Below are positions 34,260-45,960 of a DNA stretch of 64,000 bases, one piece after another. Source of the stretch: Pomphorhynchus laevis (lineage: Eukaryota; Acanthocephala; Palaeacanthocephala; Echinorhynchida; Pomphorhynchidae); assembly GCA_012934845.2 (NCBI GenBank), contig WNNJ02000249.1:1-64000 (forward strand). Direction: 5' to 3'. The position numbers and the translations under genes are program-made. Each line of letters begins with the position of its first letter. Position 1 is the first letter of the stretch. The notes beneath the pieces are model-generated. The model was given only the letters and a program-made list of their open reading frames with translations, was not told the origin of the DNA and ran no database searches.

Positions 34260-35780
34260 GACCTTCGATCGGCGGAAGATGTGGGATGGGTGGGTGTTCG
34301 AATTCTTAGGTGGATATGCCATTAAAGTAAATTCGTGATCGCTCTAAAACCTGCGTCCTACGACTAAGCAAGACACCGTTTTGACCATTAATTCCATGAA
34401 ACTTTTCAGTATCCTGCGTTTTTCGGTATCTTGTTGGGCGATTCTTTAAATTTCTCGTTCTCCTTCACATGTATCGAGTCTCTCATATAAACCATCGAAC
34501 TTCTTGGCTTTAGTTTTAGCTACTACTTTTTCTGCTTTCTTGTTAGATCCCTTGTATTTTTCCTAGTCTTCGGAAGATTTGATCGCGAGCCAGACGTGGT
34601 AACTGCGTTTCATTTGTCGAACACTTTATTTAACTTCCTCGGTCTATAACCATGAACTTTTATCTAGTCGTCGTATTCCAGGTTTTGTAGTACCAAGTAT
34701 CTCATGGTCAAATTTCATAATAAACATATTGGCTTCTTCCCATGTTTCATTTATCGTCGTAATGGGTGCCATATTTTTAGAAGCCTCAAGTCGCATTCCG
34801 CTTCCTATAATTTCCACCATTTTATACGAGGTCTCACATTACGTTCTGCGCGAAGTTGCTTCGGCGAGATGATATTCAGGGTTGTAAGGACAGGTCTATG
34901 CTTTGTCACTGTTTCATACAGGATAGATTTAGTTTCGATTACGAGTTTGAGATCACCCCGTTGAGCCAGGATATAGTCGATTTGGGTTTTATTTAAGGCG
35001 CTGTGGAAAGTGATGAGGTGTGATGCTCGTTTTTGAAACCATGTATTGCATATAACTAGGTCATGTGCGTCTGCGAATTCAAGGATTTGCCCACCATTGT
35101 CGTCTCTTCGTCCAAATTTCTTTCCTTCGTTACAGTTGTGTCCATCCTTTGCGAGACCGACATGTTCGTTTAGATCTCCAGCGATTATTATCATGTGATC
35201 CTTTGGTACTTCAGCGGTCAGTTCGTCGATCTGTGTCCAGAGACTTTCTTTGACTACCTTGTCGCATCCTGTTTGTGACGCATATGCGCTGAAGATGTGA
35301 ACTATCCGGTTATCATATGCGACGGTGATTTTCATCAGTCGGTCACTGTATCGATGAACTTCCGCAATACTATTTTGGAAACGGCTGGAGACAATGATGC
35401 CGACGCCACTCATCGTTTTAGGTTTTCCGTAGTATTTAATTTGAAACCAAGACCAATTTGTTTGGAGTTGTCGCCCGACCAACGCGTTTCTTGCACTGCA
35501 CATATATCGATTTGTCGTCTTTTTAGGGCCTCGGCGATTTCCAACGAACGGTCAGTCAGCGAGCCGACGTTGAGTGTTGCGATTCGAACTCGTTTTCTTG
35601 TTTGTTCAGCTTTAATAAGGTAGCTAATTTGATTACCCCCCGCAGTCGCTTTTACTGCAGAGACCCTTGATGACTTATCGTTTAAGTCAGGCCGTATCTG
35701 ACCTTTTACGTCAGGAATACGGCCGAGGACGCCGTATTCCTGACGTTCAGAACATTGAGACAACATTCCATAAAGTTGAT
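34260..35780 (-). mobile_element. RTE-clade LINE fragment, endonuclease part
   Basis: The minus strand encodes RIATLNVGSLTDRSLEIAEA and ICAVQETRWSG (35.7-35.5 kb), then GVGIIVSSRF, IIAGDLNEHVG, TQIDYILAQR and HRPVLTTLNI. These are the RTE/BovB-type endonuclease signatures that also appear in proteins annotated CFDP2-like. Towards 34260 it continues into the linker, where NLKNRPTRYRKTQDTEKF matches the IYRLAKRRHRKTQDIEKF block. Frames change at least twice. The fragment abuts the 3' end of LINE copy B. Confidence 0.85.
34805..35503 (-). CDS. RTE endonuclease open frame, partial
   Basis: This is the longest open stretch of the RTE fragment, 232 codons. It covers the endonuclease from GVGIIVSSRFQNSIAE to the end of the domain, including GDLN (metal binding) and the DYIL motif. 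The final catalytic SDH is KHRP here. The N-terminal strand of the domain is in another frame at 35410-35766, so this is a relic, not a working gene. Confidence 0.75.
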   Translation of the reverse strand: MCSARNALVGRQLQTNWSWFQIKYYGKPKTMSGVGIIVSSRFQNSIAEVHRYSDRLMKITVAYDNRIVHIFSAYASQTGCDKVVKESLWTQIDELTAEVPKDHMIIIAGDLNEHVGLAKDGHNCNEGKKFGRRDDNGGQILEFADAHDLVICNTWFQKRASHLITFHSALNKTQIDYILAQRGDLKLVIETKSILYETVTKHRPVLTTLNIISPKQLRAERNVRPRIKWWKL

Positions 35781-36119
35781 GCTACGATTTTGTTTTACGA
35801 CTGGCTTGTCGCGAAGTCTACCGCCAACCCTCCTCTTTTCTCAGTACGGACTTGGAACCGGCGATAGCGGAGTTGTTTTGCTTTCTCTTTTTCTCTTTAT
35901 TAATTTTTGTTTCGACTTCACAAGCAACGTGCTTACCTGGTCGATGTATCTATAATCATGGGAAATGCCCGAGTGTGCAGAAATTGTCGCATCGAGCCCT
36001 GAAAGTGTGGATCATGTTTATTGAAGAGATGGTATGCACAAATACGATCAAGGAGTTCCAAAAATAAGTATGCAATTGTTTTGCTATTATCTATTTTCTT
36101 CCAATATCCGCCGAGGAAG

Positions 36120-37540
36120 TCAAAGTGAATCTTGCTCGTATCAATCCGTAGACGGCTTCCAGTCCTGATGATATATCTTCATTTTTACTCAAGACCTTAT
36201 CAAATTAATTGGATCTTTCTCTTGTCGGTATCTTTTAGAATAGTCTTACCATTGGATGTGTGCCTGACTTGTAGAAATCTGCGATTACTGTTCCTGTTCC
36301 AAAAACGCCATTGCGATTTCCTGTCGTGATTATAGATCAATAATCCTAACGAGCTCGATGTGCAAAGTTCTTGAAAGATTAGTCGCTCGCAGAATCTGGA
36401 GTCACTTAAACGCATGCAGTCGTAGCGTCTTCTCAGCACGGATTCTGTCGCGGTAGATCATGTCTGTCTAATTTACTAACTGCTCGCAAAATGTAGACTG
36501 AGTCACTTAGTTTTGACAATTCAATTGGTGTATTTTTTATTGACTTTTCGAGAGTCTAAAATCGAGTTCCGCATGAAAGTTTGCTTAGCTTGTTGTCTCA
36601 TTATGGAGTTTCTTCGTTGCTGTGTAGGTGGATCGGCGATTTTCTCAGAAATAGATTTTTTAGAGTTAGAGTTGGAAGCCATTTATCCTCCCAAACTTTA
36701 AAATTGTGGAGGTCCGTAGGGTACTCGTTCCTCTTTTCTTTATTGTTTACCTTAATGACTTGCTGTTAAAAATCTAGAAGCGTGTTTTGGATTTTGCGGG
36801 TGACCTCAAACTTTGGTCGGTTAATATCAATGATACGTATGGTCGGTCCGTACAGGACGACCTTGATCGAATACACAAATGAAGTGTAGCTACAGGAATG
36901 ATACTGAACTTTGATAAATGTGTCCATATGAAACTAAGAAAAAGTAAAAATGATCATGAATTTCGATTAGTGGTTCATACACTCGAAGTTGTCTCTGAGT
37001 GTATGGATTTGGGTGTTAAAATGCTGTCTGTCAAATGTGTTAAAATGCTGACAGTCAAATACTAATTATATTCATGGTAAGGCAATGAAAGTTATGTATT
37101 CCATCAAGAATAGGTTTGCAAGACTACGCCCATTAAGTTTTAAGCGATTATATTGCACGTTGGTTTGCCCACACATTGAATATTGTATCCATACGTCATT
37201 TCCATCTACAAAGGCAGAAATCACAAAACATGAATCAGTGTTTCGAAGATGCTTCAGATTATGCTTTCAACCTCGTCTTCATACGTATGTCGCTTAGCTT
37301 CCTTACATATGATTTTAGTGTGCCGAAGGTTGATTTATCTAAACCTCATTGCGAAGTGGTAGATGGTTCATTCCGCATAGGGATTTTCTTCTCCCTATGT
37401 GAATATTAGTATGTCAGCTAGTAGATGTCATTCTCTATCACCATAGAAATTTTCACATGGCAAAATTTCAAGCGTGGTGCGACTTTTATATCGGTTCTTA
37501 AATGTATGGAATGTGTTGCCTAAAAAAATTACATGAAAAA
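36120..37540 (+). mobile_element. Second CR1-like LINE family, RT fragment
   Basis: Across plus frames one reads QHGFCRGRSCLSNLL (about 36440), VFFIDFSRVFNRVPHESLLS (about 36530), LLCRWIGDFLRNRFFRVRVG (about 36610) and LSFKRLYCTLVCPHIEYC (about 37130). These are RT blocks in order, much decayed. It differs from the copies at 27.9-34.3 kb and resembles the minus-strand fragment at 43.2-44.6 kb. Confidence 0.75.
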
Positions 37541-38500
37541 ATTTATCCAAGTAGCCTCATTCTTAATAAAGCCAATATTAATGATAAAGGTATATATAGA
37601 TATGAACATTAAATTAACATCAATTAAAGCTATTATTAATTTATATATAAAGATGACTTTTTCAAATTTACAATAAACATATTTTTGCATGAGCATTCAT
37701 TCATATGTGGCTATGATTTAGTGGACTTTTAAGCGTCCAGCTGGCACGCATTTGCCACGTTAAATAAATTTGTATTATATCATATAATATAAAATATAAT
37801 ACATTAAATAATGAAATTTTATGAATTGCAACAATTTGTAACGATATTGATTTTCTGGCATATTATTTAAATGGCATATTTAAATTTACAAACATATTTT
37901 TGCATGAGCATTCATGTATACCATATAATATTAAATATAATACATTAAATTATGAAATTTTAGTGTCATAATACGTAATTTTAAGAATTATCGTAAAATG
38001 TAATATTATCTTTCTTGAAAATCATTAAAATAAATTAATACATATATTCTAAACTAGGTTTCCATAAAAATAGAATCAAACCGAAAATCGTAAAATATAT
38101 AAATCAACAAAATAACATTTAAAAAAATTAAACTCTTAAGCGCATTTTTATGGATGAATAGCAAATAATATATTCTGTATTAGAATAAGATACATTATTT
38201 ATAGCAGAAAATATGTCATTAGCATGCGTTTAGCCTCGCTGATATGCTTGGTCTAGGAATAGTGCCTGAATATTGATAACGTAGTAGTTTCTCCTAATGA
38301 TCTTTAATCCTATTATAATACATTAGATGTGATTTATTAGTAAATTTTCAAAAATTGATTTGTATATTAAATTCTAACTTTATATAAATATAAATTACAT
38401 AAAATCTTATAATTATTTATTATTAATAATTATTTATTTTATTTATTATTACGAAGCAATATATAAGATCATAAAAAATAGAAAAACATTATTTTTACGT
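37541..38500 (+). mobile_element. Penelope-like and LINE tail fragments
   Basis: 37545-37700 and 37850-38050 each match the C-terminal RT part of the Penelope-like element (TTTTTGCATGAGCATTCAT). They are separated by a LINE 3' end with an AATAAATTT tail at 37725-37775. 38090-38320 matches, in plus orientation, the Penelope 3' untranslated part. The LINE therefore split the Penelope copy, or the copy was duplicated around it. Confidence 0.6.
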
Positions 38501-39110
38501 GGCAAATGCGTGGCAATCATAGCTTGTATTATAGTCGGTTTTTAACTATTTATAAACGAAACATTCAAGCAAACCATTAAAGTATATACCAAAGAAATCA
38601 ACAAAGAAATCTGGGCATATGTCTTCCGATAGAGTGCATTAATGATCATTGATGTGTGGACGACGGTCAGTGTTTTATCTAGTAAAGAGGTTTTTTCACT
38701 GATAAAAAATCTATTACGGCTTATATTTTCTTTGACGCTTATACACACATCAAGGATCCACATTGTCAAACAGTAAAGCAATCAATTGGCATATTAAATA
38801 ACATACCAAATGACTTGCCAAATGGCTTAACAAGTGAGTATACAGATTATATGGAAACCACAATGGCATGTGGAAATCCGGGTGTATTGGCAGTTGTGAA
38901 TTAGATGCGTTTACCTAAAATAAGTGTCGTATAGTGTCTAGTGATTCGATTGGGTCTGGCTTGCCTTCGGAAAGTTAGAATATTACTACCAGATTAAATT
39001 TCTACCAGATGCGTGTAGCAAATAGATTGCTGAATAATAAAAATAAACCTTTTACAATTCAAGATCAACCTTCGAGTTCGATTTCTAATACACAAGGTTA
39101 GAAATCATCT
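38500..39110. other. Unassigned stretch
   Basis: A LINE 3'-end scrap lies at about 38498-38535 (ACGTGGCAAATGCG). The remainder has mixed composition, and the open frames show no recognisable product. Confidence 0.4.
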
Positions 39111-39119
39111 CGGCCAGCA

Positions 39120-39830
39120 TAGCTTGTGCCACGCCGCTCGTTTCAATGTTGCGGATATGAGAATGACCTGCAAATATGCAGGTTAGCCGTGATAACAACA
39201 GACCCACAGGAAAGTGGCACCATCAACATTAACGGAATCGATTTGAGACTTACGGACAAGTTCAAGTACCTCGGAACCATACTTTCGGCAAGTGGCGACC
39301 TGACTCATGAAATCACGGCACGAATAAACTCAGCGTGGACAAAATAGCGAACGGCGACAGATCATCTAAAGTCAAAGATCTATCAATCAATCATCCGCCC
39401 TATGGCCATGTCCGGCACAGAGTGTTGGCCTATTACCAAGACAGGGGAATGACGCCTTGCGGTCATGGAGACTAAAATGATGCGATTGATAAGTGGAATA
39501 ACGCGATTCGACCACGTAAGAAATATGAATATCCTCCAAATATACGGGGTTGCTCTAATCGTGAGCAAAATGAAAGTGGCCAGAATCCGGTAGTACGGCC
39601 GTGTGTCGCGAAGTGAAAATTGCTCCCTTGCAAAGACCGACTTAAAGTACGAGATCAGATGTAAACGTACGATAGGTCGACCCAAGCGACGATAGCTATA
39701 TGGCCTTTATACAGATCTGATAGCATCTGAACAAGCCAGACTAGTATCAAGATAGTGCGAAATGGAGGGCTAAATATCACATAGCCGACCCTGCCACAAA
39801 GCGAGACAAAGGCTGAAGAATAAGAATGTT
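39120..39830 (+). mobile_element. RTE-clade LINE 3' part
   Basis: The plus frame reads DLRLTDKFKYLGTILSASGD and then LTHEITARINSAWTK, a stop, then SKIYQSIIRPMAMSGTECWP, RLAVMETKMMRLISGITRFD and RTIGRPKRR. This is the C-terminal portion of RTE RT proteins (FKYLGS.I...G....I..RI..AW; YRTVVRPA.LYG.E.W; GRPK.RW). Several stops are present. It is in the opposite orientation to the RTE fragment at 34.3-35.8 kb, so the two are probably separate insertions. Confidence 0.85.
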
Positions 39831-40430
39831 AGAAATCATCTAATTTTACAAATAATGATAGTGAAATGTCAAATGTGTTGCCATCTCGCCTAGTCACGCG
39901 AAAAATCAAAACTAGACAATTCAATGGCGATAGAAGCATGAATGTTAGTTATGACTTGTTCAAGACGGATCATCAATGTTAGCTATATGATGACATAAAT
40001 AGCATACGCATAATTCTGTCTGACATCCTTGAGAAAAAGATGAAACAATCACTACAAGTTCTAGTGTTTGTAGAATATTCAGAATGAGACAATGATACAG
40101 GCGTACTTAGGCTTTTGAAGGTTGTGCTGAATTTTATGAACATTCTAGCTGCCTGATTAAAAATGGTTATAGACTGCTAGATTCTCTCGTCCGTATTTTT
40201 CACGATATATCCCCGGTGGATCGTATAAACGAAAACAAACATTCGAAGAACTAAATAGTCGACAGGAATGGAGCCAAATCTATGTGTAAAATTTTCGTGT
40301 TGTCGGATGGCATCCAACAGTTTGATTGAGCTTGCTTCTATGAATTTAGGTATATCTAATATTGCTATTTTAAGAATGTAAGATTTAGTTGACTTTTCGA
40401 ACATTAAATATGGATTGCGAAGTGTAAAAC
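39831..40430. other. Unassigned stretch
   Basis: Open frames on both strands (for example minus 40177-40404) have no recognisable motif. Given the setting, it may be LINE ORF1 or leader sequence, but I cannot show that. Confidence 0.3.
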
Positions 40431-40496
40431 AGCATTATCTCCTCATTGGTTATTCGAATGGCAGGAGTGTTTCATTAATCACCGTTTCATTATGTG

Positions 40497-40700
40497 AAAT
40501 ATATCCTAGTTAATAGTCGTTGTGATGTATTTTGTCTCTCGGAATCCTGGTTAGATTCTTACATTATTGATTATAGTGTTCGCATACCGAATTATTACCT
40601 GCTGCGATTCGATCGTGGTATACGGGATAGTTGTATGGCAGATATGTTCGTGATTGTGTGATAAAAGTACTAAAAGTATATTGGCTTTTAGTGACTGTTA
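40497..40700 (+). mobile_element. LINE endonuclease fragment
   Basis: The plus frame reads LVNSRCDVFCLSESWLDSYI, then DYSVRIPNYYLLRFDR. This is the CR1-type endonuclease block around the catalytic E (SESWLD). Only this short piece is recognisable. Confidence 0.6.
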
Positions 40701-40924
40701 TTTTCGTATTAAATATCATTTACTATCATTGGTCAAGGCAGTGATCATAGCGAACTTGTTTAAATTTGTGTACTATATCGCTTACCTTCTGTACCTCTGA
40801 AATTCATGTTGCTCAAGTCTTTTTTGACTAAGTTCATTCAATTTTTCATCTTTCGTTTTAAGTGTGAATTTACTGAAGTAAACTAAAATTTTTCATTTAG
40901 CGTTCAATTGATGATCCAATTGCA

Positions 40925-41200
40925 TAATAATTTATTTAAAGCGGCAAATGCGTATCAGCTGCACGCTTACAATCCACTAACTAAAAGACAGTAATCATAC
41001 AGATAAATTAGCTAAATTGTTTAAATATGATCAAATTTGAAGTTTGAAGCACGGCATTGAGGTTGATTGGCGTATATGAATGGGCAGATGATTCTAGGGG
41101 AAAGGAGCAACCACAAGGAAGGAGCGGAAGCTAAAAGAGGTATAGTAGTTTGAGACATGCGAAGAAGGGAATTACAGGAACGCAAAGAACATTAAACAAA
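40925..41200 (-). mobile_element. CR1/L2-like LINE 3' end, short
   Basis: In reverse it follows the last 250 bases of LINE copy A, from the VPNYS.. region to the tail, ending at the GGCAAATGCG terminus near 40942. It is 5'-truncated. Confidence 0.75.
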
Positions 41201-41213
41201 AAAAATATTTTTA

Positions 41214-43155
41214 GGTAGCAAATGGGTGCCGGCGCACACTTACATGACCACAACAACAAAAATCTAAATCATGTGTCGAGCAGGTTGGTACGGAGGCTGC
41301 ATTTGAATGCAATAAAAGATGAATCGCGGCTGACGTCGAGTGGGAGCTGATTCCATGCGAGTGGGCCGGCGACGAGGAAGGATCGGAGACCGTAGGTGTT
41401 ATAGGGAATTATGGGAACGCAGTAATAGAGGGGTGGGACGAGTGTCGTCTAAGAAAGGGATGTTGGTGAACAATGGGGAGCCGACAGCGATGAAACGAAA
41501 AGTTACGAGAAGACGGAGCTGTATGCGGATGTGGATGGTGGGCCAGGAGAGTTGGGCAAGATATGTAAATATGTGCTCAAAGCTACGGAGACGTAGGAGC
41601 ACTCTAACAACAGATCTGATTATGCGTTGTAGGGGTAGGATGATGGATTTTGGAGAATTAGCGGAAAGACTGAGGCAGTAATCGATCTTGGGGAAAAGAA
41701 GCGATGAAAGAAGAGACATACGGGAAAGGAAGTCGATAAGGGGGCGGATACTAAGGATGTCACGGAGAATTAAGTTAGACAAGCGGATCTTGTCACGGAC
41801 GAAGGGTTAAATGGAAAGGAGATCATCGATATGTAATGATAAGAAAGTGAGATTGGACTATAGAGATTATTGATGAGGCAAAATATATAGGGGGAGGAGA
41901 TATGTTAGATTGATGGGGCAGGATCCACATTATTTAGGCTCGTCAGGGTTTAGAAACGAGACCAATATGGAAGAGACGTTTGTAGATAGAAGAAATACAG
42001 TTGGAGGTAGAAATGACGATATCATGTATGCGATGGGCGGGTGCATGAACATATATGAGGATGTCATCGGCGTATTGCATGACGTTAAACGCGGTAAGGT
42101 TTGATAATCGGAGATATATCGCCAAGTAGAAGAGAGAAAAGCAGGGTACCTAGGACTAAACCTTGTGGGACCCTGCAGAAAATAGGGATGGGAGGAGAGG
42201 ATGATGAATTTGAACAGAATCGAAACAACGGTCGGATATATATGAGGCAAACCATGCTACGGAGGAGGAAGAAAATCCTTAATCATAACGAAGGCGAGAA
42301 AGGAGGATGGAGTGGTCGACGATGTCGAAGGCGGAGGAGAGGTCGAGGGAGATGAGAACACTATATAGAGCCTTGTCACGAGAAATGAATAGGTCGTTGT
42401 AAACTTTCATGCAGGCGATTTCGGTGGCGTGATTAGAGCGGAAAGCGGATTGGAAAGAAGGGTACAGATTATATGAAGAGAGATAAACGTTGATCAGTAC
42501 TAAGATAAGTTGCTCTAAGAGCTAGGAAAGAGTAGGGAGTAGTGAAATGGGGCGATAGCTAGAAGTAAGTGAGGGGTCTAGCGATTGTTTCTTAATGATG
42601 GGACTAACGATGAGGGATTTCCAGTGGGAAGGGAAGATACGACTGCGGATGGACGAATTAAACAAGGTTGTGAGAAAAGGGGATATCAATCAGCATATGG
42701 ATTTAAGTATGTGTGTAGGCAAAGGATCGGCAGGTGAGGTTTTGCTGGACAAGGACATAAGGACAAATGAGACTTCGGTAGGGGACACAGAGAGAAGATG
42801 AAAGAGTTCCGGAAGGATGATGCTAGGCGGGGCAGAGTGGGATAGGATGGAGACCGGGGTGTGAGAGAGCCACGTGGATAGTTTAGTCTGGAGAAATGAC
42901 GAATAATCATTGGGATTGATGTTGCAAGACGAAAAGGAGAATGAATTGAGTTAAAAGTATGCCAGAGAGATTCAGAGTTAAATGAAATGTTGACAGGACG
43001 AGAATTGTCGAGAACATGAATGTTGGGAAGTTTTAGTCTGAAAATTTACAAGGTGGAAAGCAATAATAAGAAGACGAATTTGAACACGAGAATAAATGGT
43101 AGCGAATCGAGTGAAGCAAGATGGTGGGATGTATGATCAAAACGACGAAGACGGA
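41214..43155 (-). mobile_element. CR1/L2-like LINE, diverged RT copy
   Basis: Minus frames give NVMQYADDILIYVHAPAHRI (about 42085), IDYCLSLSANSPKSIILPLQ (about 41650) and RSVVRVLLRLRSF (about 41600), parallel to copy A but more diverged and in pieces. The 3' terminus is at 41214. From about 42960 to 43155 a second small fragment of the same C-terminal region occurs (LLRLRRFDHTSHHLASLD), so at least two insertions are stacked here. Confidence 0.75.
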
Positions 43156-44640
43156 GGAGAATCCGTTTTCGGAGGGTAAGCGTGCGATGGAGTATTTGGA
43201 AGCTACGAACATCTAAGGTCCCGAATGAACGTTTAATGAGGCCTATAGTACGACGACAGGGGGAAGTGACTTTATCAACATGTTGACTCATGTCGAGAGT
43301 TTTACAAGAGACTATCCACAATCATCTAATTTGTCAGTGAAGACAATATTGATGTTACCTATATGATATGATGAGTGAATAATTGGTGAACCAATCCGCA
43401 TGCGGCTGCATTTACCAGTGTTAATCAAAAACTCCTGAGAAGTGCATCATTTATTTATAGAATCAAGATCGAATTGTAATGCTTTATCATCTGAATGATC
43501 TCGAATTCCTCGCCATATTTTTAAATAATCTGCGTACTTAATAAATTCCAATATTAGATAAACGGTGATGTCATTAACGTATATGTTAAATAGAGTCGGG
43601 CTAATGACGAAACACTTAGGGACACCCGTTGACAGCTAAGTGTACTCAGATAAATATTGATTAATACGTACTGCAAACGAGCGATTAATAAGTAAGCATT
43701 GTAGACAATTCAATGATTTGCCCCTAATTCCGACGCTATATAACCTATTAACAAGAAGACTCGGAATAACTCTGTCAAATGCCTTTGACGAATTTATAAA
43801 GATCACATCCACCTATATGCATTGTCTTGATAAGTCTACTCAACTAGCTCTCGTTTCAACAAGATTGGTGATCGTTGAATAATTCGATCTAAATCCATGT
43901 TTCCTAAAGTTGAGAACATTATTCCATTCAAGAAAAAAGTTGACCCGTCGAAGAATTAATCTTCGTAATACCTTACAAATTACGGAAGTTAGGCTGATAG
44001 GACGACAGCTGGATACTTTTGACTTGTCTCATTTCTTAAAAATTTGATGTATGATAGCTATAGTTTAATCGATTCGAAGGTAGTCTGTATTTAAAAATGA
44101 TCTAAAAATGGCAACCAACGGGGCATGTATTACAGAAGCCAGTTCATGTAGTATTATCGATGGAATATCATCTGGACCTGGAATACCTTTCCGATGTAAA
44201 TTTTTTAAACTCCTTCAAAATATCATTGCTGAAGTCAACTGTAGATGAACCTTCTCTAATTGATATCTCTATGTTCGGATAATGACAGAAGTGTTTTGAG
44301 ATCGATACCCGGGCATTAGTGGAGAAATAGTTTCCAAACTATTTGTTCGTATCTTGGAACATTCTGTTGATAGCTTGCCACGGGGGAGTAAAATTCTAAA
44401 GGTTTTCCAAGGATTGTGATTAGAAGAGTGTGGGGCATATTGAAATTTTTCAATAAGAGAGCTGATTGACCATTTACTGAGTTTAATATTGGATATCTGA
44501 TGGAAGTAATGGGAGCGAAAGTGGAACGGTAAAATGCACCTAGTTTAAATTTAGTATCATTTCTATCGGTTACAGATACCCATGCGTACTCACAAAGATT
44601 TATACTGTCATTTTCAATTGATATAACTTGTGTTGGGGAG
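43156..44640 (-). mobile_element. CR1-like LINE (second family) RT fragment
   Basis: Minus frames contain DMSQHVDKVTSPCRRTIGLI and RSFGTLDVRSFQILHRTL (about 43290-43180), then upstream ISPTLFNIYVNDITVYLILE and FIKYADYLKIWRG (about 43630-43500), the YADD-type site with one catalytic Asp changed to Tyr. It is the same family as the plus-strand fragment at 36.1-37.5 kb and has several breaks. Confidence 0.7.
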
Positions 44641-44728
44641 GGGTGATCCTATGTTCTCGAATTGTACTCGCAATATTCAAAGTCGCTACGTATGCCCAGT
44701 CATTCTATGTGTAACGACAAACTTAACA

Positions 44729-44770
44729 ACGGTAGACGCGTTTCGCTCTAACGGATCTCATCAGTACCGT
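44729..44770 (-). ncRNA. Hammerhead-ribozyme-like motif, copy 1
   Basis: On the minus strand: ACGGTA, then CTGATGA, a short helix II region, GAAA, ACGCGT, C, then TACCGT. Helix I (ACGGTA with TACCGT) is a perfect 6-bp stem placed exactly at both ends. The invariant CTGATGA and GAAA boxes are intact, and the cleavage triplet is GTC. Helix III is only about 2 bp, as in the minimal type I hammerheads of Penelope elements. Helix II is weak (outer G-C with a mismatch). Confidence 0.7.
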
Positions 44771-45191
44771 GACTTCAATAATCATTCATAAGCACCTTAA
44801 GACACGCTAAAACAGTGTTTAAAGCTCGAAAAGCAGAACTCTCTTAATCTGATTGATCAGAGGGAATTTAGCATAAGCTCTCTTCATGATTGTGCGTATT
44901 GCAGTTTAACCATGCATCAGGCATTAAATTTGTTTTAATTGAAATTCTGTTATACAGGAACACTTTCAAGCGTACAAATATATAAAATATAATTTGTTGT
45001 TACACCTGCCTTTGGACACCTAATGGTGTACTCATAAATAAATCACTATGTTTTTCTCCTGAGGAGGCATAAATACCAAGATGCATTCTATATATACTCA
45101 TCAGACCAAGAAATATAACCGAATTATTCTCGCAATTTTCAAAGTCGCTACGTATACCCAGTCATCCTATGTGTAATTACAAACTTTAACA

Positions 45192-45234
45192 ACGGTAGAC
45201 GCGTTTCGTTTCAACGGAGCTCATCAGTACCGTG
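45192..45234 (-). ncRNA. Hammerhead-ribozyme-like motif, copy 2
   Basis: It has the same architecture as the copy at 44.73-44.77 kb: helix I ACGGTA/TACCGT, CTGATGA, GAAA, ACGCGT and the GTC site are all kept. Differences fall mainly in helix II, where pairing is poorer. Conservation of the core against a diverged helix II favours a shared functional ancestor. Confidence 0.65.
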
Positions 45235-45389
45235 AGTTCAATAATCATCCATAGGCACCTTAACATACTTTTAAACTGTGTTTAAAGCTAGAAAAGCAGA
45301 ACTACCCTTAATCTGAATCATCAGAGGGAATATGCCTGATGCCTAATTAAACAGCAATACGCACGACCATGCAAAGATTTCTTACGAAA

Positions 45390-45960
45390 TGCGGCATTTA
45401 TATAAAATGGTGTTGCTTCTTAGACTGGACTTCGATTCCCGACTTTCAGTCACCATGTCCCTTCTAGACGATCACTTTAGCGTCGAATTGACGCTAATCG
45501 ATGTGCTGAGTAAACACATTCTGAATAAGTTTACCCAGCACATCCGGGCACCACAACTATACATGCCGTATCCATAAAGCATCCAACGAGTTCAGCGACA
45601 ATTCAGCAATAACCTCTGCCTAGTGTTCAAGGATGGTCCGCACAGGAATTCGATCTGGTAAAGCCCGTAAGCATCAGTCAATTAGGCAAAGTGTCGGAAA
45701 CGCCTTCATTCACAATGTCACACATGCAACCAAAACGATCAGTGGGTATGATGAACCATATCAATGACGTTTCGGCTGCCTGCGTGACTTTTGAAAAAGA
45801 GCGTTTCCGATAAATTGCTTGAGCTCCATTGGCGAAATGCTCGTAAACTGGAAACTTGCTCATCAGACCATCTTTAACCATATCATGCGATTCATTTGTT
45901 GCTGCATCACGTCATTCGTTAGCGCGATGCAGCAACGATTTAAATTATGCATTTTATATT
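45390..45960. other. GC-richer unrecognised block
   Basis: Balanced composition, with open frames on both strands: plus 45389-45577 and minus 45678-45881. The minus frame (KFPVYEHFANGAQAIYRKRS, then FGCMCDIVNEGVSDTLPN) looks protein-like, but I do not recognise it. It may be a relic of a captured gene or an unfamiliar transposon. Confidence 0.3.

Larger units (their letters stand above)
44660..45380 (-). repeat. Two direct repeats, 462 bp apart, each with a ribozyme-like core
   Basis: 44660-44930 and 45123-45370 are colinear, sharing GTCGCTACGTAT, AACGGTAGACGCGTTTCG, CATCAGTACCGTGA and AATCATTCATA..GCACCTTAA. The spacer (44970-45110) is AT-rich. Paired direct repeats with hammerhead motifs are typical of Penelope pseudo-LTRs or of retrozyme-like elements. 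No RT is found between them. Confidence 0.75.

Noticed and set aside
35297-35623. Plus-strand frame of 108 codons
   Set aside because: Antisense of the RTE endonuclease, whose catalytic motifs are on the minus strand.
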